In this document: positions 1-6,635 of the stretch, piece after piece
How positions within the stretch are numbered: position 1 is the stretch's first letter
Layout: every line of letters begins with the position of its first letter
Assembly: GCA_902803255.1 (NCBI GenBank)
Contig: CADCPG010000076.1
Span: 1-10,099 of the forward strand
DNA: 10,099 nucleotides
Direction: 5' to 3'
Source of the DNA: an uncultured Ruminococcus sp.
GTDB taxonomy: Bacteria; Bacillota; Clostridia; Oscillospirales; CAG-272
The notes under the pieces: generated by a model
Seen by the model: only the letters and a program-made list of their open reading frames with translations
Database searches by the model: none
What the model was told of the DNA's origin: nothing
Program-made: the position numbers and the translations under genes

Positions 1-765
1 GGCGGTGACCCGTCCGGCGACTTCCCCGGTGCGGACGATCCTTCCTCCGCCGCCTTTCGTCGCGAACAGCCCCTCGAGGCGCGGGTCGCACATCCGCAGG
101 AAGCTGTCAGGCGGATAGCCATCCTCATCCGAATATTCCGCCTTGTACGACGCCAGCACATAGCTGCGCGTCAGCTCCCCGGTGAGGAGCATGACGATCC
201 AGTCGCACGCCTCGATGAAACAGTCGGCGGCATTGTATACCTCAGGCGCTTCGTCGAGCGTCTGCCAGACCTTGGGGATGAAGAACTCGCTCGAGATGAC
301 CTTCCCGAAACTGTCGAGCCAGTGTCCCCCGCTCTTCGCGTAAAGTTTGTTTATCCTGTCGGCGTAAGGCTGTGCGGCGTGATGCTTCCACAGCTTGCAC
401 CATGCGTTTTTCTCTTTTCTGAATCTGTCGGTGAGACAGAGCGGAGTTCCGTCCGCGTATATCGGTATCAGCGTGCAGGCGGTGAAATCGACGCCCGCAC
501 CGGCTATGTCGTTTTTGTCTATCCCCGCGGAGGCGATCACGCGCGGGATAAGGATCTCCAGGGCCTTCGTGTAGTCGGAAGGGTCCTGGAGCGCCGTGCC
601 GGGAGGGAGTGGCTCCGACGTCCCCGGCAGGAAGCTGTCTATGACTCCGTGTTCGTAATCGACGGCGGCCGAGGCGAGCTCGCGTCCGTCTGAAACGTCG
701 ACGACGGCGGCGCGCACCGAAAGCGTGCCGAAATCTATTCCGACTGTATATTTCTTCTTGCTCAT
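1..765 (-). CDS. araB: Ribulokinase (AraB), N-terminal part, cut by left window edge
   Basis: Cytosolic FGGY-family sugar kinase that phosphorylates L-ribulose to L-ribulose 5-phosphate in L-arabinose catabolism. The 255 visible codons run without a stop from ATG at 765 to the left edge; full-length AraB is usually about 550 residues, so over half is missing. The start gives MSKKKYTVGIDFGT, with the FGGY phosphate-binding loop GIDFGT at residues 9-14. AraB-typical segments follow: ALQDPSDYTKA, GVDFTACT, WCKLWKHHAAQ, ISSEFFIPKVWQ and EAPEVYNAAD. The WKHHAAQ and GVDFTACT blocks favour AraB over xylulokinase or glycerol kinase. No strong Shine-Dalgarno sequence precedes the ATG (only a weak GGACCGG). 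It lies 87 bases downstream of the preceding minus-strand gene, with a terminator between them, so its own promoter is unclear. Other arabinose genes are not visible and may lie beyond the left edge. Confidence 0.92.
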   Translation of the reverse strand, partial: MSKKKYTVGIDFGTLSVRAAVVDVSDGRELASAAVDYEHGVIDSFLPGTSEPLPPGTALQDPSDYTKALEILIPRVIASAGIDKNDIAGAGVDFTACTLIPIYADGTPLCLTDRFRKEKNAWCKLWKHHAAQPYADRINKLYAKSGGHWLDSFGKVISSEFFIPKVWQTLDEAPEVYNAADCFIEACDWIVMLLTGELTRSYVLASYKAEYSDEDGYPPDSFLRMCDPRLEGLFATKGGGGRIVRTGEVAGRVTA

Positions 766-789
766 TTTACCGGTCCAAAGACTTTCCCG

Positions 790-835
790 AAAAAAACAAT
801 ATAGCTTCTCCGGGCGGCTGCCCGCCCGGAGAAGC
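790..835 (-). terminator. Intrinsic terminator of the four-gene minus-strand operon
   Basis: Perfect 14-bp inverted repeat at 804-817 and 822-835 with a 4-base loop (core CTTCTCCGGGCGG). On the minus strand it is followed, after seven bases, by seven consecutive T (790-796). It lies just after the stop at 852. The U-tract is slightly displaced from the stem, so termination may be partial and allow some read-through into araB. Confidence 0.8.
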
Positions 836-851
836 GAGGATTAAAAAGCTG

Positions 852-1418
852 TCACGCCCAGGGGTTCTGAGAGACGGGCGTCTTGACTCCGGAGAGCAGT
901 CCGACGTAATCCCAGACGAACCACTCGCCGGTCGAAGGCTTGTTGCGAAGCTTGATCATACGGGGCGAATCGGCTCCTCCCGACTTGATGAAGAGGGTCA
1001 TGTAGCCTTCCGTGTCGAAGCTGTGGGCTCCGGCGCACACCGTGAGCTTATAGGGCTCGTCGGGCGTATAGTCGTTCTCGGGGGCTGCTCCCTCGAAGAA
1101 GGAGGCCGGAACGTAATCGTATTCGGCGAAACGGTCCGCAAGGAACTGACGGTCGAAGTTCGACAGTTTCGCGGGGCCCCTAAGGAAGTTCAGCATCTCT
1201 CCTCCGGCTTCCTTGTCCTCGACGTATACACAGAGGGCAACGAGAGTGAGGGCGGCGGTGCCGAAAGGATCCTTGAGATCGGCCTCGGGTCTTTTCTTCA
1301 GGTCGGCGAGAGTCATCGGGAACTCTTCGAACACGAAGGTCTTAACGTCGTCGGTCCGGTATTCGGCGGCGGTCACGGCGGCCTCCGCGGCGGTTTTCTT
1401 TCTGCTCAGAAATGACAT
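852..1418 (-). CDS. Small DUF6935-like protein, last gene of the SPFH operon
   Basis: A 188-residue soluble protein with no signal peptide or membrane segment, so probably cytosolic. The sequence pattern matches what I recall as the DUF6935 family, whose members often sit next to SPFH 'virion core' proteins; the family number is from memory. Visible conserved-looking blocks are an N-terminal basic MSFLSRKK, FEEFPMTLADLK near 31-42, LKDPFGTAALTLVAL near 48-62, EMLNFLRGP near 74-82, FFEGAAPENDYTP near 107-119, and the tail FIKSGGADSPR...KPSTGEWFVW. No enzymatic motif is seen. A good Shine-Dalgarno (AAGGAG) lies six bases before the ATG. The gap to the upstream SPFH gene is only 27 bases, and a terminator follows, so it closes the operon. 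A partner or regulator role for the SPFH protein is inference. Confidence 0.82.
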   Translation of the reverse strand: MSFLSRKKTAAEAAVTAAEYRTDDVKTFVFEEFPMTLADLKKRPEADLKDPFGTAALTLVALCVYVEDKEAGGEMLNFLRGPAKLSNFDRQFLADRFAEYDYVPASFFEGAAPENDYTPDEPYKLTVCAGAHSFDTEGYMTLFIKSGGADSPRMIKLRNKPSTGEWFVWDYVGLLSGVKTPVSQNPWA

Positions 1419-1445
1419 TTTTTACTCCTTGGGTCGCAGCGCCGG

Positions 1446-2771
1446 TCACTTCACGTCGCTGTCGTCGAATTTGTCGCCGCACTGCGGGCAGAATTTCGGC
1501 GGTTTGGTCGGATCCGCGGGCTCCCATCCGCACTTGTCGCAGCGGTACAGCGGGGCCCCGTCGGGTTTCTTCGCGCCGCACTCGACGCAGAATTTTCCCT
1601 TGTTGACCTTTCCGCATTTCGGGCAGGTCCAGCCTTCGGGGGCGGCTTCGGGCTTCTTCGTACCGCACTCGGGGCAGAACTTGCCGCTCACCTTTTTACC
1701 GCAGGTCGGGCAGGTCCAGGCGTCGGGAGCGGGCGGTGTGTAGCCGCCGGCCACTCCGGATGTTCCGGAAGAGGTGAAGAGTTCGGAATTGCCGGCTCCT
1801 CCGGCGTTCATCGCCATGCCGACTCCCATGAAGCCGGTCATCGCGCCGTTCGTGTTGCCCGCGGCGGTGTTCATCGCGGTCACCGTGCCGCCGACCATCC
1901 TGGCCTTGCGGACTTCGGGATCGAGCGACATCGAGGTCTCTTCCCATTCGGTGAGCTTCTTTCTCTGATCCTCGGGGATCGAGGGCACGCCGAACGTCAT
2001 CGAGAAGACTTCTATCCCGCGACGGCCCCAGTCGTTGACGAGCTCCCTGTTGAGGGCGTCCCTGACTTCAACGTGGTGAGCGGGGATCTGGTCGTACGAT
2101 ACTCCGTTTGCTGAGAGTACCGACAGGGCGGGCTGGAGATGGAAGATGAGCTCGGACTTGAGCTGTCCGTCAATCTCGCTCCTGTTGTACTCCTTCGTCA
2201 CGTTTCCGCAGACGTTGGTATAGAAGAGGATCGGGTCGACGATCTTGTAGGAGTAGGTACCGTTGAACCGGAGGTCGACCGAGAGCTTGTATCCGAGCTG
2301 CTCGTTGATGACCACCTTGAAGGGTACGGGGTTGGCGGTGCCGAATTTGTTGTCGAGGATCTCCTTGGTGTTGAAGTAGTAGATCCTCTGGTCCTTCGCG
2401 GTGTCGCCGCCGAAGGTGAACCTCTTGCCGAGAGTCTTGAAGGTGTTGATGATGCTCTGGCCGAGGCTGCCGGCGAAGATGCTGGGCTCCGTCGACGTAT
2501 CGTAGGAGAATTCACCGGGTTCGGCGCAGACTTCCACGACCTTGCCCTGCTCGACGATGATCATGCACTGTCCCTCGTTGACGGCGATGAGCGATCCGTT
2601 CGAGATGATGTTGTCCTCTCCCTTGGTATTGGATGAGCGCGACTGCGAGATCCTCTTCTGGCCCTTGGCAACAAGGATCTCCTTGTCGAGAGCGTCGCAA
2701 TAGAAGTATTCTCTCCACTGATCGGCGAGAACGCCTCCGACAGCTCCGGTTAATGCTTTGATGAGTCCCAT
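1446..2771 (-). CDS. SPFH/band-7 domain protein with three C-terminal zinc ribbons
   Basis: A 441-residue protein of the type annotated 'SPFH domain, virion core protein' (Bacillus YdjI-like). The N-terminus MGLIKALTGAVGGVLADQW is a short amphipathic or hydrophobic stretch rather than a clear transmembrane helix. The SPFH fold spans about 55-262 (GSLIAVNEGQCMIIVEQGKV; later RGIEVFSMTFGVPSIPED). A Gly/Ala/Met/Asn-rich linker occupies about 293-345. Three zinc ribbons follow, with cysteine pairs at 354/357 and 366/369, 383/386 and 395/398, and 411/414 and 428/431. SPFH proteins oligomerise on membranes; this subgroup is associated with membrane stress in Bacillus. The Shine-Dalgarno AAAGGGG lies about seven bases before the ATG. 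The upstream gene ends 36 bases away and the downstream gene starts 27 bases away, so it is in the middle of an operon. What the zinc ribbons bind is unknown. Confidence 0.92.
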   Translation of the reverse strand: MGLIKALTGAVGGVLADQWREYFYCDALDKEILVAKGQKRISQSRSSNTKGEDNIISNGSLIAVNEGQCMIIVEQGKVVEVCAEPGEFSYDTSTEPSIFAGSLGQSIINTFKTLGKRFTFGGDTAKDQRIYYFNTKEILDNKFGTANPVPFKVVINEQLGYKLSVDLRFNGTYSYKIVDPILFYTNVCGNVTKEYNRSEIDGQLKSELIFHLQPALSVLSANGVSYDQIPAHHVEVRDALNRELVNDWGRRGIEVFSMTFGVPSIPEDQRKKLTEWEETSMSLDPEVRKARMVGGTVTAMNTAAGNTNGAMTGFMGVGMAMNAGGAGNSELFTSSGTSGVAGGYTPPAPDAWTCPTCGKKVSGKFCPECGTKKPEAAPEGWTCPKCGKVNKGKFCVECGAKKPDGAPLYRCDKCGWEPADPTKPPKFCPQCGDKFDDSDVK

Positions 2772-2807
2772 CTTTTTTCCCCTTTCGAGAATTATTAGTT
2801 TGATTTT

Positions 2808-4988
2808 TCAGTTTTGGTTCGCCGCCTGCTGCGCGTCGCCGGCGGTCTTTTCCCCGTACGTGAAGCCCCAGACGCGCCACTCGCCGCCGTAGTTGATCTC
2901 GAGGATGTTCATCTCGGCCTCGACCAGCTCTTCTTTCGGCTCCTCCGCGGTCCCGCCGTTTCCGGGCCCGGCCGGCTCTCCGTCTTCAGCGCCTCCGTAG
3001 CGCCGCAGCACCGAGAATTCGAGGCGGCAGCTGACGCAGCTGTCGGTGTATCTTATGTATCCGGCTTCCCGGATCCCGCCGTCCGTCAGTTCGTATCCCG
3101 AACAGGGCTTCATCATGAAGACCTCCCTGTAGGACTCCATCATGTTGACGTATCCGGCGGTGCCCTCTATCATCTTACCGATGAGCGAGCCGTAGTTCGC
3201 GTTGAAGCGGTCGGCGTTGTTCCTGTTATCCCAGGCTCCGCCCTCGCAGATGTATCTGATATAGTCGGAGGCGAACGCCTTTGCGGCGGCGACGCGCCCC
3301 GGATCGGTCTCGGCGGCGGAGGCCGGAAGGAAATCGAAGTCGGCGAAGACATCGTAGGCGGACACCCTGAACGACGCCGGCTCGAGCGCCCGGCCGTCAA
3401 GCTCCGCCTCCACCCTGGGAACGGCGAGGTAGCCGGTGAAGACGTATTTGTCGAACGCCGGGAAGGCCTGCGGGACCGACGCCAGCTCGTAGACCGAATA
3501 TCTGCCGAGCATCGTTCCGCCTCCGCCGAGATCCGCGGCGGTGGGACCTCCGGCGACCTTCGACGCCTCGCCGGCGTCGCGCCCGTTGATCCGCACCGAG
3601 CTTCCCGCCGGTACCGTGACGGTGACTGTGTATTTGCACTCGGGCGGCGTCCCGAAGACGTAGTTCCCGCCGTCCGACGAATCGGGTGTCAGGGATCTGC
3701 CGTATATCTCGGCTGCGACTTCGGGCTGTCCGAAGAGGCCGTCGACCGTCCATACCGTGAGGGTGGGACGCGTGCCGGTGCCTCCGTCGTCGAGCTCGCC
3801 GAGCGGGCCTTCTACCGATTCGGAGCCTGCCCAGCTGCCGTCGAGCTCCGCTCCGCCGACCGTGACCGTCACGCCTGCGGGGGCCGTCACGCTTATGCTG
3901 TGCGTCGCCGAAGCGGGATATCTGAAACGGTAGACCCCGGTCTGCCCGTCGCGGACGGCCTCGAGGCCGGTCCCGTCAAGGGATGCGGTTATTACCGGTT
4001 CGAAATAAAGGTCGTCGAAGACTCGCTCCTCGCAGGGCGCGGCCGACGGGTCGTCGCCCGGCTTGAGATCGAAATAGACGCATTCTGCCGTTTCGCCGGT
4101 CTCCGGCTTTTTGCCGTTGACCGTGAGTTCCGCGCCGCGCGGGTACTGCACCCGCACCGCCGGAAACTCGACCGAGGTGAAAAATCCGGTCGGGAAATCC
4201 ATGTCGCCGGTTTTCCAGCCGGTGCCTCCCGCATTCTTCTCGAGCGTCACCGTGGCGAACCTGCGTCCGTCGGAGAAGATGTCGTAAGTCCCTTCGGCTC
4301 CCGAATACGAGTTTTTGAGATATGTTATCTTCCCGGGCTCGAAGGCCGGGGCGAGGACTTCCGAGGCCAGTCTTGACGCATCCTCGCAGCCGGTATAGCC
4401 TTTCGGGAAATACTCCTTGATGAGCTGCCTCCAGCCGGCGGCGTCGGTGTTGCTGACGAGGTCCCGCATGTACGCGTCGGGGCCGGTCTCCGACTTCATT
4501 CCGACGATCCTCCAGAAGATGATCCCTCCGGCCGCGATTACCGCGAGCGCCGCCGCGGCGAATATGATCATTCCCCTGAGGAACCTGCGCCGCTTCGGAG
4601 CGCGCCTGCGCTTTCGGGTCCGGTCGGGCACCGTGCCGTACAGGCTTCCCGACGACGGGGGCTGAACTCCGGCGGCTCTGAGTCTCGCCGCGGCCGCGGA
4701 CTCAAGTCCGGGATCCGACGCGGGGCCGTTGCGGTCGGTGCCCCTGACGGGCACGTCGGGCGCCTCGTATCTCCCGTACGGGTATTCCGGGACCGACGCT
4801 CCGTCGCTGTCCCCGGTTCCGCTTCCGGCGGCTTCCGGGGTTTCGCCGGCAGTTTCGCTTCCGGAGTCTTTCCGTGGCTCCCCCGTTTCCTCAGTGAGAC
4901 TGCTGTTTATTTCTTTTTCAGTATCTTTTTCCATCGTTTCAGGTCCGGCCGGCGCCGGCGCGGTGTTCCCTCCGGTCTCCGGCGTCAT
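2808..4988 (-). CDS. Large single-pass membrane protein with tandem extracytoplasmic repeats (TcaA-like architecture)
   Basis: 726 residues. Residues 1-120 are an acidic, Gly/Ser/Thr/Glu/Pro-rich, probably disordered cytoplasmic tail. A basic cluster (KRRRAPKRRR, 126-135) precedes one transmembrane helix at about 138-163, so the rest should be outside the membrane. Residues 168-268 look like a small alpha+beta, NTF2-like domain. Three tandem repeats follow, each with a beta-rich unit around VTxPAGxxVxVNG (near 278-292, 363-378 and 453-469) and then a PxVxAxLDGRxLxP-type strand (near 331-344, 421-435 and 524-537). Residues 559-713 look like a second NTF2-like domain, ending EINYGGEWRVWGFTYGEK. 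This order resembles TcaA/YvbJ-type cell-envelope proteins, but without their N-terminal zinc ribbon. The start is five bases past the stop of the upstream gene with no clear Shine-Dalgarno, suggesting translational coupling; Met19 (4934) is an alternative. Function unknown; envelope sensor or scaffold is inference. Confidence 0.85.
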   Translation of the reverse strand: MTPETGGNTAPAPAGPETMEKDTEKEINSSLTEETGEPRKDSGSETAGETPEAAGSGTGDSDGASVPEYPYGRYEAPDVPVRGTDRNGPASDPGLESAAAARLRAAGVQPPSSGSLYGTVPDRTRKRRRAPKRRRFLRGMIIFAAAALAVIAAGGIIFWRIVGMKSETGPDAYMRDLVSNTDAAGWRQLIKEYFPKGYTGCEDASRLASEVLAPAFEPGKITYLKNSYSGAEGTYDIFSDGRRFATVTLEKNAGGTGWKTGDMDFPTGFFTSVEFPAVRVQYPRGAELTVNGKKPETGETAECVYFDLKPGDDPSAAPCEERVFDDLYFEPVITASLDGTGLEAVRDGQTGVYRFRYPASATHSISVTAPAGVTVTVGGAELDGSWAGSESVEGPLGELDDGGTGTRPTLTVWTVDGLFGQPEVAAEIYGRSLTPDSSDGGNYVFGTPPECKYTVTVTVPAGSSVRINGRDAGEASKVAGGPTAADLGGGGTMLGRYSVYELASVPQAFPAFDKYVFTGYLAVPRVEAELDGRALEPASFRVSAYDVFADFDFLPASAAETDPGRVAAAKAFASDYIRYICEGGAWDNRNNADRFNANYGSLIGKMIEGTAGYVNMMESYREVFMMKPCSGYELTDGGIREAGYIRYTDSCVSCRLEFSVLRRYGGAEDGEPAGPGNGGTAEEPKEELVEAEMNILEINYGGEWRVWGFTYGEKTAGDAQQAANQN

Positions 4989-4993
4989 GACGT

Positions 4994-5914
4994 TCAGTTC
5001 AGGCTTCCGGCATCGGCGCCGCTCTTGGGGAACAGGATCGACCTCTCAGCGCTCCCCGGTATCTTCACCGAGGTCTTTCCGCCGACAAGGAGCCCTCCCG
5101 CGGGCTTCAGCGCGGCGGCTTCGGCGCAGCCGAGACCGTACATCACCGAAGCGAGTTCGTCATATGTCATACCGCACGGGTAGAGCGACTCGGAGGAGGC
5201 GCAGAAAACGACATACGCTCCGTCCGCCCTCTGTCCTATCGCCGCCCTGGGGGCGTATCCGCCGCCGAGGCCGGTCTGCGGGACTCCGCCGGAGATGAGC
5301 ACGCGGTCGGCCGAGACGGCCCACTCGTAGCCCGAGTTCGCGATCTCGTATACCGTCTTGCCGCCTATGTGGAGCTTCCCGCCGGGATCCGCCGCGACTA
5401 CGCAGTATTTCGCGTCGCCGCCATCTCCGGCGTATGTGAGGATGCCGTCAGACAGCAGGGCGTCGAGCGTCCCGTCAAGGCCCAGGGAGGCGTCGCCGCC
5501 GCGCCCGCCCTCGCTCCTGTGCGCGAGAGACGGCTTCTGCGACGATACGTACCAGCAGCCCTCCCAGTCCTTTCCGCTTCCGCCGAGTCTTCCGGATGTC
5601 CCGGGAGCGGCGGACGCCTGCCCTCCTTCGGCGGGCACCTGGACGACGCCCGGGCCGTCAGGCTCGGACGGCGGAAGATAGAACTTCGAGAGCTCGATCT
5701 TTTCGGATGAGAAGAAAAGGCGCGCCGGGAAAAAGCCGCGTTCGGTCATCGTCGCGCAGAGCCGGTCGGCTTCGTCGCCCGACCTGCTGCGGGAGACCGC
5801 GAACAGCGCGGCAAAGACCGCGACGGCGGCAAGCAGCAACGCGGCAGCCGCAACTATGAGGATTTTGAGCGGCAGAGGAAGTCTGCTGCCCGATCTGAGG
5901 GTCCCCGGAGCCAT
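4994..5914 (-). CDS. Membrane-anchored phosphodiester glycosidase (NAGPA)-like protein with altered active-site motif
   Basis: 306 residues. A short basic N-terminus and a hydrophobic helix at about 16-40 (LKILIVAAAALLLAAVAVF) indicate a single-pass protein with an extracytoplasmic C-terminus. A Gly/Ser/Pro-rich linker covers about 82-118. The C-terminal half follows the NAGPA (DUF2233) order: an LSDGILTYAG segment at 153-162, GGKLHIGGKT at 178-187, YAPRAAIGQRADG at 220-232 (family norm near NPRTAIGQRADG), and MTYDELASVMYGLGCAEAAAL at 249-269. Where the family has the LDGGxSST loop, this protein has LKPAGGLLV (269-277), and the usual N-terminal INGGFF is not evident. It may therefore be non-catalytic. 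It is the first gene of a four-gene operon, with the start 25 bases from the predicted transcription start and an AAAGGA Shine-Dalgarno eight bases before the ATG. Confidence 0.78.
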   Translation of the reverse strand: MAPGTLRSGSRLPLPLKILIVAAAALLLAAVAVFAALFAVSRSRSGDEADRLCATMTERGFFPARLFFSSEKIELSKFYLPPSEPDGPGVVQVPAEGGQASAAPGTSGRLGGSGKDWEGCWYVSSQKPSLAHRSEGGRGGDASLGLDGTLDALLSDGILTYAGDGGDAKYCVVAADPGGKLHIGGKTVYEIANSGYEWAVSADRVLISGGVPQTGLGGGYAPRAAIGQRADGAYVVFCASSESLYPCGMTYDELASVMYGLGCAEAAALKPAGGLLVGGKTSVKIPGSAERSILFPKSGADAGSLN

Positions 5915-5945
5915 GCGCTTTTCCTTTCAAGATTAAGTCCTAATT

Positions 5946-5974
5946 ATAATATCATAAAACCGCCGAAATGTCAA
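5946..5974 (-). promoter_or_regulatory. Strong sigma-70/SigA-type promoter for the four-gene operon
   Basis: On the minus strand: -35 TTGACA (5974-5969, 6/6), 17-bp spacer, -10 TATTAT (5951-5946, 5/6), preceded by TGA as an extended -10. Predicted transcription start is near 5939, giving a leader of about 25 bases before the ATG at 5914. It lies in an AT-rich patch that stands out from the GC-rich surroundings. Confidence 0.85.
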
Positions 5975-5982
5975 TAGATTCG

Positions 5983-6003
5983 CCCGCGCGCGTGCCGCGC
6001 GGG
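5983..6003 (-). terminator. GC-rich hairpin directly after the PPTase stop (possible weak terminator)
   Basis: An 8-bp GC-only stem (CCCGCGCG at 6003-5996 with CGCGCGGG at 5990-5983) and a 5-base loop, one base after the TAG of the phosphopantetheinyl transferase gene. There is no U-tract after it on the minus strand, so it is not a classical intrinsic terminator; it could stabilise the mRNA 3' end or cause pausing. It lies just upstream of the next operon's -35. Confidence 0.35.
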
Positions 6004-6004
6004 G

Positions 6005-6631
6005 CTAAAATTCTCCCTTTTCCGCGGTGCAGCAACACACGTGGCAGAGCGAACCCGCGACATAAGGCGAAAAACGCATAAAAGCGGGCCCTGAGGGGAT
6101 CCTCCTCCCCAGCACCGGGCCGAGGGTTCCCCCGAGAAGCTTCGAGTATGCCTCGCGGGCGGTCCAGCATCTCGCGAACTCTTCTCCGCCGTCGCGCGAC
6201 GCCTCGCCACGCCCGACCGCCTCCGCCTCCTCCGACGTGAAGAAGCGGCGCGCCATGCGCAGCCTGACGGAGGGGTCCGACTTCTGCGGGAGCATCATGA
6301 CGTCGATGCCCGCAGGCCGCCCCGATACGGCGCAGACGACGGCCGCGCGGTCGTGGGATATCGAGAAGAAGACGTGTCCGTCGGCGAAGGCCGGCTTGCC
6401 GTGCTCCCCTCTCTCTATCTTTCCCGCGCCGGCGCCGAGACGCTCCAGCAGTTCAAGCAGCAGCAGCGCCCCCGAGAGCGATTCGGCGGCCGCAGCGGGG
6501 TATCTCTTCTCGAGCGAGTGCGCGTATTCCTCTCCGAAAGCGTCCGCGAGTTTCTTACAGCCATCACCCGAAGGAAGGGCGACCCCGTCCGCGGCGACCG
6601 CGAGGCCGCCGTCCGAATACAGTATCCTCAC
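6005..6631 (-). CDS. Sfp-type 4'-phosphopantetheinyl transferase
   Basis: 208-residue cytosolic enzyme that transfers 4'-phosphopantetheine from CoA to a conserved serine of acyl or peptidyl carrier proteins. Visible family motifs: GKPAF at 78-82, FFSISHD at 88-94, GIDV at 108-111 (metal-binding Asp110), RRFFTSEEAEAV at 128-139, and WTAREAYSK at 156-164 (catalytic Glu160). After GID, the acidic residue of Sfp (GIDIE) is replaced by Met112, as I recall for human-type PPTases (GVDIM), so activity is still expected. The usual Lys of WTxKEA is Arg159. The start is GTG at 6631, four bases after the hprK stop, with only a weak Shine-Dalgarno, which suggests translational coupling. No carrier-protein or polyketide/NRPS genes are visible; the substrate is probably the fatty-acid carrier protein or an unlinked cluster. 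Confidence 0.9.
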   Translation of the reverse strand: MRILYSDGGLAVAADGVALPSGDGCKKLADAFGEEYAHSLEKRYPAAAAESLSGALLLLELLERLGAGAGKIERGEHGKPAFADGHVFFSISHDRAAVVCAVSGRPAGIDVMMLPQKSDPSVRLRMARRFFTSEEAEAVGRGEASRDGGEEFARCWTAREAYSKLLGGTLGPVLGRRIPSGPAFMRFSPYVAGSLCHVCCCTAEKGEF

Positions 6632-6635
6632 GGCT

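Noticed and set aside
766..780. TTTACCGGTCCAAA pseudo-palindrome just upstream of araB, considered as a catabolite-response element
   Set aside because: It does not match the cre consensus and the symmetric core is only ACCGGT.
2139..2636. Acidic Val/Leu/Asp-rich open frame on the plus strand opposite the SPFH gene
   Set aside because: The SPFH gene on the minus strand accounts for this region; the skewed composition is what antisense of GC-rich coding sequence gives.
2814..4376. 520-codon open frame on the plus strand opposite the TcaA-like gene
   Set aside because: It is antisense to a gene with a clear membrane segment, tandem repeats and operon context. Its protein is arginine-rich and patternless, as expected of a shadow frame in GC-rich DNA.
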